64,000 nt of DNA from Zoogloea sp041904905 (lineage in GTDB: Bacteria; Pseudomonadota; Gammaproteobacteria; Burkholderiales; Rhodocyclaceae), in assembly GCF_041904905.1 (NCBI RefSeq), contig NZ_JAYRMI010000004.1, positions 1 to 64,000 of the forward strand, in the 5' to 3' direction. Within the stretch, counting starts at the first letter, position 1, and each line of letters starts with the position of its first letter. This document shows positions 54,770 to 63,416 of this stretch, piece by piece. Position numbers and translations under genes: made by a program. The notes under the pieces were generated by a model. It did no database searches. It was given only the letters and a program-made list of their open reading frames with translations, and had not been told where the DNA came from.

Positions 54770-57013
54770 ATGCGCTTCAATTTTCCGGTCATCGTCATCG
54801 ACGAGGACTTCCGTTCGGAAAACACGTCCGGGCTGGGCATCCGCGCCCTGGCGGAAGCCATCGAAAACGAGGGCCTGCAGGTGCTGGGCGTCACCAGCTA
54901 CGGCGACATGTCGTCCTTCGCCCAGCAGCAGAGCCGCGGTTCGGCCTTCATCCTGTCCATCGATGACGAAGAGTTCTCCTCGCCCGAGGCCGCCGAAAAG
55001 GCCATCGCCGATCTGCGCGCCTTCGTGAGCGAGATCCGGATGCGCAACGCCGACATCCCGATCTTCCTGCACGGCGAGACCCGCACCTCGCGCCACATCC
55101 CCAACGACGTGCTGCGCGAACTCCACGGCTTCATCCACATGTACGAGGACACGCCCGAGTTCATCGCCCGCAACGTGGTGCGCGAAGCCAAGGCCTACCT
55201 CGAATCCCTGCCACCGCCGTTCTTCCGCGCACTCACGCATTACGCGTCGGATGGCTCGTACTCGTGGCACTGCCCGGGTCACTCCGGCGGCGTGGCCTTC
55301 CTGAAGAGCCCGGTCGGCCAGATGTTCCACCAGTTCTTCGGCGAGAACATGCTGCGCGCCGACGTGTGCAACGCGGTCGAAGAACTCGGCCAGCTGCTCG
55401 ACCACACCGGCCCGGTGGCCGCGTCCGAGCGCAACGCCGCGCGCATCTTCAACTGCGACCACCTGTACTTCGTCACCAACGGCACCTCCACGTCCAACAA
55501 GATCGTCTGGCACTCCACCGTGGCGCCGGGCGACATCGTGGTGGTGGACCGCAACTGCCACAAGTCGGTGCTCCACGCCATCATGATGACCGGCGCGATC
55601 CCGGTCTTCCTGATGCCCACCCGCAACAACTTCGGCATCATCGGCCCGATCCCGCGCAGCGAGTTCAACTGGGAAAGTATCCAGAAGAAGATCGACGCCA
55701 ACCCCTTCATCGCCGACAAGACCGCCAAGCCGCGGGTGCTTACCATCACCCAGTCCACCTACGACGGCGTGCTCTACAACGTCGAGGCCATCAAGGAGGA
55801 GCTGGACGGCAAGATCGACACCCTGCACTTCGACGAAGCCTGGCTGCCCCACGCCGCCTTCCACGATTTCTACGGCGACTACCACGCCATCGGCGCCGAC
55901 CGCCCGCGTTGCAAGGAGTCGATGGTGTTCTCGACCCAATCCACCCACAAGCTGCTGGCGGGCCTGTCGCAGGCCTCGCAGATCCTCGTGCAGGACGCCG
56001 AGAACAGCCACCTCGACCGGGACGTGTTCAACGAGGCCTACCTCATGCACACCTCCACCAGCCCCCAGTACGCGATCATCGCGTCCTGCGACGTGGCCGC
56101 GGCGATGATGGAAGAGCCCGGCGGCACCGCGCTGGTCGAGGAATCCATCGCCGAAGCCCTCGACTTCCGCCGCGCCATGCGCAAGGTGGACGAAGAGTGG
56201 GGCGCCGACTGGTGGTTCAAGGTGTGGGGGCCGGACGACCTCTCGGAAGAAGGCATCGAAGAGCGCGAAGCCTGGATGCTCAACCCGGGCGAGCGCTGGC
56301 ACGGTTTCGGGCAGCTGGCCGACGGCTTCAACATGCTTGACCCGATCAAGGCCACGATCATCACCCCGGGCCTGGACGTGGACGGCGAGTTCGCCGAGCG
56401 CGGCATCCCGGCGGCCATCGTCACCAAGTATCTCGCCGAGCACGGCGTGATCGTCGAGAAGTGCGGCCTGTACTCCTTCTTCATCATGTTCACCATCGGC
56501 ATCACCAAGGGCCGCTGGAACAGCATGGTGACCGAGCTGCAGCAGTTCAAGGATGACTACGACAAGAACCAGCCCCTCTGGAAGGTGCTGCCCGAGTTCG
56601 TCCAGAAGAACCCGCGCTACGAGCGCGTCGGCCTGCGCGACCTGTGTCGCGACATCCACGCGGTGTACCGCGCCAACGACGTGGCCCGCCTCACCACCGA
56701 GATGTACCTCTCGGACATGATTCCGGCCATGAAACCGGCCGACGCCTTCGCCAAGATGGCTCACCGCAAGATCGAGCGCGTCGCCATCGACGAACTCGAA
56801 GGCCGCGTCACCAGCGTGCTGCTCACCCCGTACCCGCCGGGCATCCCCCTGCTCATCCCGGGCGAGCGCTTCAACAAGACGGTGGTGCGCTACCTGCAGT
56901 TCGCCCGCGAGTTCAACGAACGCTTCCCGGGCTTCGAGACCGACGTGCATGGCCTCGTGAAGGAAGTGAAGGACGGCCGCATCCACTACTACGTGGATTG
57001 CGTGCGGGATTGA
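54770..57013 (+). CDS. Arginine/lysine/ornithine decarboxylase (fold type I PLP)
   Basis: A 747-residue inducible-type basic amino-acid decarboxylase. It has an N-terminal wing domain (residues 1-130), the PLP core with HFDEAWLPHAAFH and the PLP-lysine segment STQSTHKLLAGLSQ, and a C-terminal domain. The substrate, arginine, lysine or ornithine, cannot be decided from motifs alone. It uses protons and releases CO2 and a polyamine precursor, so it may serve polyamine synthesis or acid resistance. A strong terminator follows. Confidence 0.92.
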   Translation: MRFNFPVIVIDEDFRSENTSGLGIRALAEAIENEGLQVLGVTSYGDMSSFAQQQSRGSAFILSIDDEEFSSPEAAEKAIADLRAFVSEIRMRNADIPIFLHGETRTSRHIPNDVLRELHGFIHMYEDTPEFIARNVVREAKAYLESLPPPFFRALTHYASDGSYSWHCPGHSGGVAFLKSPVGQMFHQFFGENMLRADVCNAVEELGQLLDHTGPVAASERNAARIFNCDHLYFVTNGTSTSNKIVWHSTVAPGDIVVVDRNCHKSVLHAIMMTGAIPVFLMPTRNNFGIIGPIPRSEFNWESIQKKIDANPFIADKTAKPRVLTITQSTYDGVLYNVEAIKEELDGKIDTLHFDEAWLPHAAFHDFYGDYHAIGADRPRCKESMVFSTQSTHKLLAGLSQASQILVQDAENSHLDRDVFNEAYLMHTSTSPQYAIIASCDVAAAMMEEPGGTALVEESIAEALDFRRAMRKVDEEWGADWWFKVWGPDDLSEEGIEEREAWMLNPGERWHGFGQLADGFNMLDPIKATIITPGLDVDGEFAERGIPAAIVTKYLAEHGVIVEKCGLYSFFIMFTIGITKGRWNSMVTELQQFKDDYDKNQPLWKVLPEFVQKNPRYERVGLRDLCRDIHAVYRANDVARLTTEMYLSDMIPAMKPADAFAKMAHRKIERVAIDELEGRVTSVLLTPYPPGIPLLIPGERFNKTVVRYLQFAREFNERFPGFETDVHGLVKEVKDGRIHYYVDCVRD

Positions 57014-57033
57014 TCGTCGTCGTCCTCAAAACA

Positions 57034-57060
57034 AAAACGCCGCGGGTTCCGCGGCGTTTT
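57034..57060. terminator. Bidirectional rho-independent terminator
   Basis: The 12-bp stem AAAACGCCGCGG / CCGCGGCGTTTT with a GTT loop has A and T runs at its ends. It sits between the convergent decarboxylase and folA genes and can terminate both. Confidence 0.92.
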
Positions 57061-57083
57061 GCTGTCGGCGTCGGGTGGGGCGG

Positions 57084-57584
57084 TTACCGGTTCCGCTCGT
57101 AGGTCACCCAGGCGAACTTGAGGCCCGACGCGGCGACCTGCGAGCTGCGCTGGGCTTCGCGCCAGTCGTCCCGGGCGAAGTCCGGAAAGCACGCGTCGCC
57201 AGCGAAATCCGCATCGATCTCGGTGAGGTAGAGCCGGTCGGCGATGGGCAAGGCCTGGCAGTAAAGCTCGGCGCCACCGATCACGAAGGCGATGTCCGCG
57301 TCACCGGCGGCAATCAGCGCGTCGGGCAGGCTGCCCACCATGGTGGCGCCTTGCGCGTCGTAGCCGGCGTTACGGCTTACCACGATGTTGGTCCGGCCGG
57401 GCAGGGGGCGGAAGGCGTCGGGCAGGGATTCCCAGGTCTTGCGGCCCATGATGACCGGCTTGCCGCGGGTGGTCTCGCGGAAGAACTTCATGTCTTCCGG
57501 CAGGTGCCAGGGCAGGCGGTTGTCGATGCCGATCACGCGGCCGCGGGCGTGGGCAGCGATGAGGGCGAGAACGGGCTTGCGCAT
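57084..57584 (-). CDS. folA: Dihydrofolate reductase
   Basis: A 166-residue DHFR. LALIAAHARGRVIGIDNRLPWHLPEDMKFF contains the catalytic Asp/Glu position, and GKPVIMGRKTWESLP and FVIGGAELY are the cofactor-binding segments. It reduces dihydrofolate to tetrahydrofolate. It lies downstream of thyA on the same strand, the common thyA-folA pair, with a strong GGAGGG Shine-Dalgarno. Confidence 0.97.
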   Translation of the reverse strand: MRKPVLALIAAHARGRVIGIDNRLPWHLPEDMKFFRETTRGKPVIMGRKTWESLPDAFRPLPGRTNIVVSRNAGYDAQGATMVGSLPDALIAAGDADIAFVIGGAELYCQALPIADRLYLTEIDADFAGDACFPDFARDDWREAQRSSQVAASGLKFAWVTYERNR

Positions 57585-57626
57585 ATGACCCTCCTGCCGC
57601 TGCGCGGCATCCTCCCCAAGGGAGGA

Positions 57627-57665
57627 ATGAGCACTTCCTTCGGGCGGCCGGGCGGAAGTGCTCAT
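57627..57665. repeat. Dispersed hairpin element, copy 2
   Basis: A perfect 12-bp stem ATGAGCACTTCC / GGAAGTGCTCAT encloses the loop core TTCGGGCGGCCGGGC. The right arm includes the thyA stop codon. It shares the loop and arm pattern with 34881-34919, and a CCTCCCCAAGGGAGG hairpin lies next to it. Confidence 0.7.
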
Positions 57666-58456
57666 ACGGCCACCGGTGCGGAGATGTGGGGGTGCGGGTC
57701 GTAGCCTTCGAGGGTGAAGTCGTCGATGGTGAAGGCGAAGATGTCCTTCACCTCGGGGTTGATGCGCATCAATGGCAGGGCACGGGGCTCGCGGGAGAGC
57801 TGGAGCTGGGTCTGCTCCAGGTGATTCACGTAGAGGTGACAGTCGCCGCCGGTCCACACGAAATCGCCCAGTTCGTAGCCGCACACCTGCGCCACCATCA
57901 TCGTGAGGAGCGCGTAGCTGGCGATGTTGAAGGGCACACCCAGGAAAATGTCGGCGCTGCGCTGGTAGAGCTGGCAGCTCAACTTGCCGTCGGCCACGTA
58001 GAACTGGAACAGCGCGTGGCAGGGCGGCAGGGCCATGCCCTCGATCTCGCCGGGGTTCCAGGCCGACACGATGTGGCGGCGGGAGTCCGGGTTCTTCTTG
58101 AGCGCCTCGATGAGCTGGGCGATCTGGTCGATGCTGCGGCCGTCGGCGGTTTCCCAGCGGCGCCACTGCTTGCCGTACACCGGGCCCAGCTCGCCGTTCT
58201 CGTCGGCCCACTCGTCCCAGATCGAGACCTTGTTGTCCTTCAGGTACTTGATGTTGGTGTCGCCGCGCAGGAACCACAGCAGCTCATGGATGATCGAACG
58301 GGTGTGGAGCTTCTTGGTGGTGAGCAGCGGAAAGCCTTCGGCGAGATCGAAGCGCATCTGCCAGCCGAAGACCGAGAGGGTGCCGGTGCCGGTGCGGTCG
58401 TCCTTGCGGTGGCCGAGTTCCGCTACGTGGCGCATGAGTTCGAGGTACTGGCGCAT
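57662..58456 (-). CDS. thyA: Thymidylate synthase
   Basis: A 264-residue ThyA, the E. coli length. DRTGTGTLSVFGWQMRFDL, the catalytic Cys in ALPPCHALFQFYV, QRSADIFLGVPFNIASYALL and the C-terminal YDPHPHISAPVAV are all present. It methylates dUMP to dTMP using methylene-tetrahydrofolate; folA regenerates the folate and dcd helps provide dUMP. The ATG at 58456 gives the family N-terminus MRQYLELM. Confidence 0.98.
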   Translation of the reverse strand: MRQYLELMRHVAELGHRKDDRTGTGTLSVFGWQMRFDLAEGFPLLTTKKLHTRSIIHELLWFLRGDTNIKYLKDNKVSIWDEWADENGELGPVYGKQWRRWETADGRSIDQIAQLIEALKKNPDSRRHIVSAWNPGEIEGMALPPCHALFQFYVADGKLSCQLYQRSADIFLGVPFNIASYALLTMMVAQVCGYELGDFVWTGGDCHLYVNHLEQTQLQLSREPRALPLMRINPEVKDIFAFTIDDFTLEGYDPHPHISAPVAV

Positions 58457-58580
58457 GGAGGCAATGAGCTGGATCGAAAGGGCGCAAGTGTACCGTCTGC
58501 CGGTCTGCGGCGGAATCGCCGGTTGTCGGGCGGGGCGTCGGCGGCTGGCCTGAAAAAAACACCTTTGTGCTAACATGCTT

Positions 58581-58604
58581 GATCGTGAAATATCGTTTCA
58601 GATC
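58581..58604. promoter_or_regulatory. Inverted repeat upstream of the unknown gene at 58635
   Basis: GATCGTGAAA and TTTCAGATC are near-complementary arms around TATCG, 30 bases before the start codon. It could be an operator or a promoter-overlapping site; the factor is unknown. Confidence 0.35.
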
Positions 58605-58634
58605 AGTGCTCCGACGAGGATCAGAGAGACGCAA

Positions 58635-60098
58635 ATGACAACCGGCTACGTGGTTCAACCTTCCCATCCGCTCATGCAGCAGGAAACGCTGGGCCGGATC
58701 CTGAACGACGTCGCCACCAGCGCCGCGCCGACGGCCATCGTCGAACTCATCCGCTGGCTGGATTCCTTCCACTTCGAAGGCGAAGTCCCCCTCACCCAGC
58801 TTGCCCGCCTGGTGGCCGTGCTCGACGAGGCGGCCCAGCCCCAGCTGCGGCAGGCGTCGGGGCTTTACCTGTCCAACGTGTTTGGGGCGCGCAGCGTGCG
58901 CTACAAGGCCCTGGGGCGGGATTTCTACGCCAGCCTGGGGCGCGCCTACGATCTGGTCCTGAACGGGCTCGCTGCCGATTTCAGCATCGACGCCTCCGAC
59001 CCGCTGCGAGTCGAGATCCTGCTGCGGGCGGTGCGGGCCGCCGCCGGCGAGATGAAGTGGGTCGCCTTCGATTACCAGGCGCTCGCGCCGGAGGTGTGGC
59101 AGCGGGCCATCGGCGCCTACCGTTCGGCCGGCCAGTACGGTGCGCTCAACACGCCGATCAGCGTGCGCGAGGGGCGCGAGACCCGCTCGACGGTGAGCCG
59201 CGAGTTCATCCGGCTGGTGGCGATGCAGTGCGCCAGCCTGGACCAGCTCTCCCCCGACCGCATCGAGGCCACCGACAAGCTGGTCCGCTACCTGCAGCAT
59301 TCGCTGGCGCTTACCGCCGAGCCCCGGGGCGGCGGCCAGTTCTTCCTCGATCTCGAGAGCCTCGCCGCGCCCCAGCGCTGTCTGGCGGTGCCGGAGGAGG
59401 CCGCCTCGACGATCCGCTATTTCCGCCCGGCCGACGCCGTGGCGATGCTCGGGGAGCTGCGCCAGACCGTGGCCGACGGTGGCCTGGGCCCGCTGTTCGC
59501 GGGCATCGGCGTGCCCTCGGTGAGCGGCGCGATCCGTCACCTGTGCCGCCAGTGGGGCCCGGTGCCGCCGATGCGCCAGTACCGCCGGCACCCCGTGCGC
59601 GGGTCGCTGGCCCTGGCAACCGGCCTTGGCTTCATCCGCTCCCAGCTCTCGGGCGAGGCCCAGATGCGACCGGCGGCGGCGTGGTCGCTGCGGGACGCCA
59701 GCCGCAACGGCTTCGGGGTGGTGTCCTGCTCCTTCGATGCGGAGGTCTGCCGGGTGGGGGCGCTGGTGGGCGCGCATGTGGGCGAAACCGGGCGCTGGGT
59801 GCTGGCGCTGGTGCGCCGCGTCAGGTCGGATATCGCAGGCGGCGCAGCGGTGGGGATGCAGACGCTCTCCAGCGAGCCTTATCCGGCGGTGCTCGACGAC
59901 GGGGCCCGGAGCTGGAACGGCATCCTGTGCGATCCGGTGGTGCGCGGTCGTGCCGTGCGCATCGTCTGCGAGCCGGGTGCGATGCGCACGCCGCGGCCGG
60001 TGTTTGCCAAGCTCGCGGGGCGGACGGTCAAGCTGCAGCCCGGCACCGTGCTGGTCAGCGGGCCGGGTTACCAGATCGTCAGCTGCACGGTTGCCTGA
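58635..60098 (+). CDS. Hypothetical protein, possible PilZ-like C-terminus
   Basis: A 487-residue soluble protein without signal peptide. The first 300 residues are helical and carry no recognised domain. The segment around residues 365-430 (WSLRDASRNGFGVVSCSFDAEVCRVG, then GETGRWVLALVRRVRSD) has the beta-barrel rhythm and the RDxSxxGxG-type element seen in PilZ domains, though the arginine motif is incomplete. A c-di-GMP-related role is therefore only possible. It lies divergent from thyA with an inverted repeat upstream. An in-frame ATG at 58575 would add 20 residues. Confidence 0.6.
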   Translation: MTTGYVVQPSHPLMQQETLGRILNDVATSAAPTAIVELIRWLDSFHFEGEVPLTQLARLVAVLDEAAQPQLRQASGLYLSNVFGARSVRYKALGRDFYASLGRAYDLVLNGLAADFSIDASDPLRVEILLRAVRAAAGEMKWVAFDYQALAPEVWQRAIGAYRSAGQYGALNTPISVREGRETRSTVSREFIRLVAMQCASLDQLSPDRIEATDKLVRYLQHSLALTAEPRGGGQFFLDLESLAAPQRCLAVPEEAASTIRYFRPADAVAMLGELRQTVADGGLGPLFAGIGVPSVSGAIRHLCRQWGPVPPMRQYRRHPVRGSLALATGLGFIRSQLSGEAQMRPAAAWSLRDASRNGFGVVSCSFDAEVCRVGALVGAHVGETGRWVLALVRRVRSDIAGGAAVGMQTLSSEPYPAVLDDGARSWNGILCDPVVRGRAVRIVCEPGAMRTPRPVFAKLAGRTVKLQPGTVLVSGPGYQIVSCTVA

Positions 60099-60142
60099 AA
60101 CTGGAATAGCGTCGGGCTATCGGCCCGATCACGGCAAAGCGT

Positions 60143-60171
60143 TTGACGCCGCGCTGCCGGGCTGTTAAGTT
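60143..60171 (+). promoter_or_regulatory. Sigma-70-like promoter for the leuA leader
   Basis: TTGACG is followed after 17 bases by TAAGTT. The predicted start lies within a base or two of the ATG at 60179, so the first leader ORF would be translated from a leaderless or nearly leaderless transcript. Confidence 0.45.
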
Positions 60172-60178
60172 ACAGCCC

Positions 60179-60250
60179 ATGAACGCCTCGCAGCAGACCA
60201 ACCTCTCCTCTCTTCTGGCCCTCTCCGGGCTGGGTCTGCTGCTGCCCTAA
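60179..60250 (+). CDS. leuL: Leucine-rich leader peptide of leuA
   Basis: A 23-codon ORF, MNASQQTN-LSSLLALSG-LGLLLP, with eight Leu codons including a CTG-CTG-CTG-type run. It sits about 235 bases upstream of leuA behind a promoter-like sequence and has no Shine-Dalgarno. Leu-rich leaders control leu operons by coupling translation of Leu codons to attenuation. A classic terminator with U-run was not found between it and leuA, so the mechanism may differ. Confidence 0.65.
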   Translation: MNASQQTNLSSLLALSGLGLLLP

Positions 60251-60344
60251 CGGGCACATCTTTTCTTCCCCTTCCTGTTGTCGTACCCCGTCGCCTGCCT
60301 CAGGCGAGTTGCGTCTTCGCACGCGTCTTGAACGGAGCCTTGCC

Positions 60345-60491
60345 ATGTCCACGCTGAACCTTTGCCTGCTGTCCCTACGACTGCGCCCCGGTTGCCAGGC
60401 CACGAGCCCGCGGCAGTCTGGCAGCCCCTCGTCCGCATCCGAACACCCGAACCGCATCCGACGAAAACAAAGGACAAGATCATCATGTTGA
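60345..60491 (+). CDS. Second leucine-rich upstream ORF overlapping leuA
   Basis: A 48-codon ORF starting MSTLNLCLLSLRLRPG, with six Leu in its first 13 residues, preceded by ACGGAG. Its TGA (60489-60491) overlaps the leuA start (ATGTTGA), the geometry of translational coupling. The C-terminal part is low in coding character. It may be a coupling uORF rather than a functional peptide. Confidence 0.45.
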   Translation: MSTLNLCLLSLRLRPGCQATSPRQSGSPSSASEHPNRIRRKQRTRSSC

Positions 60492-62182
60492 AGAACCCGC
60501 AAACCAAGTACGCCGCCTTTCCCCCGGTCGCCCTCGCCGACCGCCAGTGGCCCAGCCGCACGCTCGCCCATCCGCCGATCTGGATGAGCACCGATCTCCG
60601 TGACGGCAACCAGGCCCTCTTCGAGCCCATGAACGCCGCCCGCAAGTTGCAGATGTATCGCAAGCTCGTGGCGATCGGCTTCAAGGAAATCGAAGTCGCT
60701 TTCCCCTCCGCATCCCAGACCGATTTCGACTTCGTCCGGCAACTCATCGAGCAGGGCGAGATCCCCGACGACGTGACCATCGAGGTCTTGAGCCAGGCCC
60801 GCGAGCACCTCATCCGCCGCACCATGGAATCCCTCAAGGGCGCCCGCCGGGCCATCGTGCACATCTACAACGCCACCTCGCCGGTGTTCCGCGAGACGGT
60901 GTTCGGGATGAGCAAGGACGAGGTCAAGGCGCTTGCCGTCGAGAGCGTGACCCTCGTCAAGCAACTCGCCGCAGCGCAGCCGGAGACCGAGTTCGTCCTC
61001 GAGTACAGCCCCGAAACCTTCACCGCCACCGAACTCGATTTCGCGAAGGAGGTGTGCGATGCGGTGGTGGACGCCTGGGACCCGAAGCCAGGGGAGAAGG
61101 TCATCATCAACCTCCCGTCCACGGTCGAGGTGGCGATGCCCAACGTCTACGCCGACCAGATCGAGTGGATGCACCGCAACCTCGCCCGCCGCGACCGGAT
61201 CGTCCTCAGCGTGCATCCCCACAACGACCGCGGCACCGCGGTGGCGGCCGCCGAGTTGGCCCAGCTTGCCGGCGCCGACCGGGTGGAGGGCTGTCTCTTC
61301 GGCAACGGCGAGCGCACCGGCAACGTGGATCTCGTGACCCTCGCCCTCAACATGTACACCCAGGGTATCCACCCGGGGCTCGATTTCTCGGACATCAACG
61401 ACATCGCCCGGGTGGCCGAGGAGTGCACCCAGTTGCCGATCCATCCGCGCCACCCCTACGTGGGCGATCTCGTGTTTACGGCGTTCTCGGGCTCGCACCA
61501 GGACGCCATCAAGAAGGGCTTCGAGGTGCAGCGGCCGGACGCGATGTGGGCTGTGCCCTACATGCCGGTGGACCCGCTCGACGTGGGGCGCACCTACGAC
61601 TCGGTGATCCGGGTCAACAGCCAGTCCGGCAAGGGTGGGGTGGCGCACTTGCTCCAGGCCCACTACGGCCTCGCGATGCCGCGGCGGATGCAGGTGGAGT
61701 TCAGCGCCGCGGTGCAGCGCCTCACCGACGAGACCGGGCAGGAGGTGGATGCCCACCAGTTGTGGATGCTCTTCGGGCGCGAGTACCTCGAGGCCGACAC
61801 GCCGATCCGCTACGTGGCGCACCACCTCTTCGAGGCCGGCAGCCGTCAGGGCATCCGCATCGAGGCCGAGGTGAATGGCCGGGCGGTGGCGTTCGTCGGC
61901 GAGGGCAACGGGCCCGTCGAGGCGGCGGTGGCGGCCCTTGGCGTGCCGATCCGGGTGCAGAGCTTCGAGGAGCGCTCGATGGGCGAGGGCGCCGACGCGG
62001 CGGCCATGTGCATCGTCGAGGTGGCGATGGAGGGCGTGGCCGGCAGCCGCTTCGGGGCGGGCATGCACCGCAACACGGTGACGGCGTCGGTGCAGGCCAT
62101 CGTCAGCGCGGCCAACCGGATGCGGGCGCCGGCGCATGGCGCGGGTAGCGCGGCCCAGACGCCGGCAGGCTGCGCCGCCTGA
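60485..62182 (+). CDS. leuA: 2-isopropylmalate synthase
   Basis: A 565-residue LeuA of the longer (about 560) class. The active-site segment is MSTDLRDGNQALFEPM, the metal-binding HxH lies in SVHPHNDRGTAVAAAEL, and a C-terminal LeuA allosteric domain (about 430-550) is expected to bind leucine. It condenses acetyl-CoA and 2-ketoisovalerate, the first step of leucine synthesis. Two Leu-rich ORFs precede it and a terminator follows, so it is monocistronic. Confidence 0.96.
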   Translation: MLKNPQTKYAAFPPVALADRQWPSRTLAHPPIWMSTDLRDGNQALFEPMNAARKLQMYRKLVAIGFKEIEVAFPSASQTDFDFVRQLIEQGEIPDDVTIEVLSQAREHLIRRTMESLKGARRAIVHIYNATSPVFRETVFGMSKDEVKALAVESVTLVKQLAAAQPETEFVLEYSPETFTATELDFAKEVCDAVVDAWDPKPGEKVIINLPSTVEVAMPNVYADQIEWMHRNLARRDRIVLSVHPHNDRGTAVAAAELAQLAGADRVEGCLFGNGERTGNVDLVTLALNMYTQGIHPGLDFSDINDIARVAEECTQLPIHPRHPYVGDLVFTAFSGSHQDAIKKGFEVQRPDAMWAVPYMPVDPLDVGRTYDSVIRVNSQSGKGGVAHLLQAHYGLAMPRRMQVEFSAAVQRLTDETGQEVDAHQLWMLFGREYLEADTPIRYVAHHLFEAGSRQGIRIEAEVNGRAVAFVGEGNGPVEAAVAALGVPIRVQSFEERSMGEGADAAAMCIVEVAMEGVAGSRFGAGMHRNTVTASVQAIVSAANRMRAPAHGAGSAAQTPAGCAA

Positions 62183-62201
62183 TCGCCGGGGCCGCTCCAA
62201 G

Positions 62202-62234
62202 AAAATGCCGGGCGCTGGGGCCCGGCATTTTTTT
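62202..62234 (+). terminator. Rho-independent terminator after leuA
   Basis: The stem ATGCCGGGC / GCCCGGCAT with a GCTGGG loop is followed by six further T. It lies between convergent leuA and tal. Confidence 0.93.
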
Positions 62235-62257
62235 GGCTTGTCGAGGCGTGGCCGATG

Positions 62258-63337
62258 TCAGGCGGTAAGCTCCAGCAGCTTGCCGAAGGCCACCGCAAAC
62301 TGGGCAAGGCCGTCGGTCTGCAGGCCTTCGCCGAGGGCGTTCATGTCCAGCCCCAGGGCGGCCAGGGCGGCGATGTGGGTGGCGGAGGCGTCCACGTCGG
62401 CGGCGATGCTGGCCGGGGTGACCGTGCCGTGATCCATGAAGGCGGCGAGGGTGGCGTCGGGCAGGGTGTTCACCGTTTCGGGGCCGATCAGCGGCTCGAC
62501 GTACATCAGGTCGGAGTAGGCCGGGTTCTTGGTGCCGGTGCTGGCCCACAGCATGCTTTGCGGCCGGGCGCCCTGGGCGGCCAGGGCCGCGAAGCCGGCG
62601 CCGTGAAAGCGTGCCAGGTAGCGCTGGTAGGCCTGGCGGGCGAGGGCCACGCCGGCCTTGCCGCGCAGGGCGAGGGCGTCGGGCGTGCCGAGCGCTTCGA
62701 GCTGTTTGTCGATCAGGCTGTCCCAGCGGGACAGGAACACGCTGGCCACCGAGCGCACCCGGCGCACGTCGCCGCCGCTGGCGGCCAGGCGTTCGAGGCC
62801 GCGCTGGTAGGCGCCGGCCACGGCGTCCACGTGGTTGAGGGAGAACATCAGCGTGACGTTGATGCTCAGGCCTTCGCCGGTGAGGGTTTCGATGGCGCGC
62901 ACGCCAGCGGCGGTGGCGGGGATCTTGACCAGCAGGTTGTCGCGGGCCACGGCGTCGCGCAGGCGGCGGGCGGCGGCCACGGTGCCGGCTTCGTCGTCGG
63001 CCAGGGCCGGGGAGACTTCCAGGCTCACGTAGCCGGCGTCGCCCTTGCTGGCGTCAAAGACAGGGCGGATCGCGTCGCAGGCGCGCTGCACGTCCTCGAT
63101 CACCAGCCGCTCGTAGCGCTGCTCGGCGCCGAGCGTCTCGCCGTTCATGGCGTCGAGCGCGGGGCGGTAGTCCGGGCCCTCGGCGATGGCCTTGTGGAAG
63201 ATCGCCGGGTTGGTGGTGACGCCGGCCACACCGGCTTCGATGTGGCGGGCAAGCTCGCCGGACTGGATGAGGGAGCGGGAGAGGTTGTCGAGCCAGACTT
63301 GCTGGCCGGCGGCGCGGGCGGCTTGGATCGGGTTCAT
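62258..63337 (-). CDS. tal: Transaldolase
   Basis: A 359-residue transaldolase of the longer (type 2-like) group. VWLDNLSRSLIQSGELARHI, TTNPAIFHKAIA and the Schiff-base lysine segment NLLVKIPATAAGVRAIE are present, with WASTGTKNPAYSD near the C-terminus. It transfers dihydroxyacetone units in the non-oxidative pentose-phosphate pathway. The ATG at 63337 gives the family N-terminus MNPIQAAR; an upstream in-frame start would add 14 residues. Confidence 0.95.
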   Translation of the reverse strand: MNPIQAARAAGQQVWLDNLSRSLIQSGELARHIEAGVAGVTTNPAIFHKAIAEGPDYRPALDAMNGETLGAEQRYERLVIEDVQRACDAIRPVFDASKGDAGYVSLEVSPALADDEAGTVAAARRLRDAVARDNLLVKIPATAAGVRAIETLTGEGLSINVTLMFSLNHVDAVAGAYQRGLERLAASGGDVRRVRSVASVFLSRWDSLIDKQLEALGTPDALALRGKAGVALARQAYQRYLARFHGAGFAALAAQGARPQSMLWASTGTKNPAYSDLMYVEPLIGPETVNTLPDATLAAFMDHGTVTPASIAADVDASATHIAALAALGLDMNALGEGLQTDGLAQFAVAFGKLLELTA

Positions 63338-63416
63338 GGTGTGGATGGGTGTTGTAATCGGTCGGGATGAATTATCCATTCTGGCGGATGGGGATGACAG
63401 CCCGTTGTGACGAATT

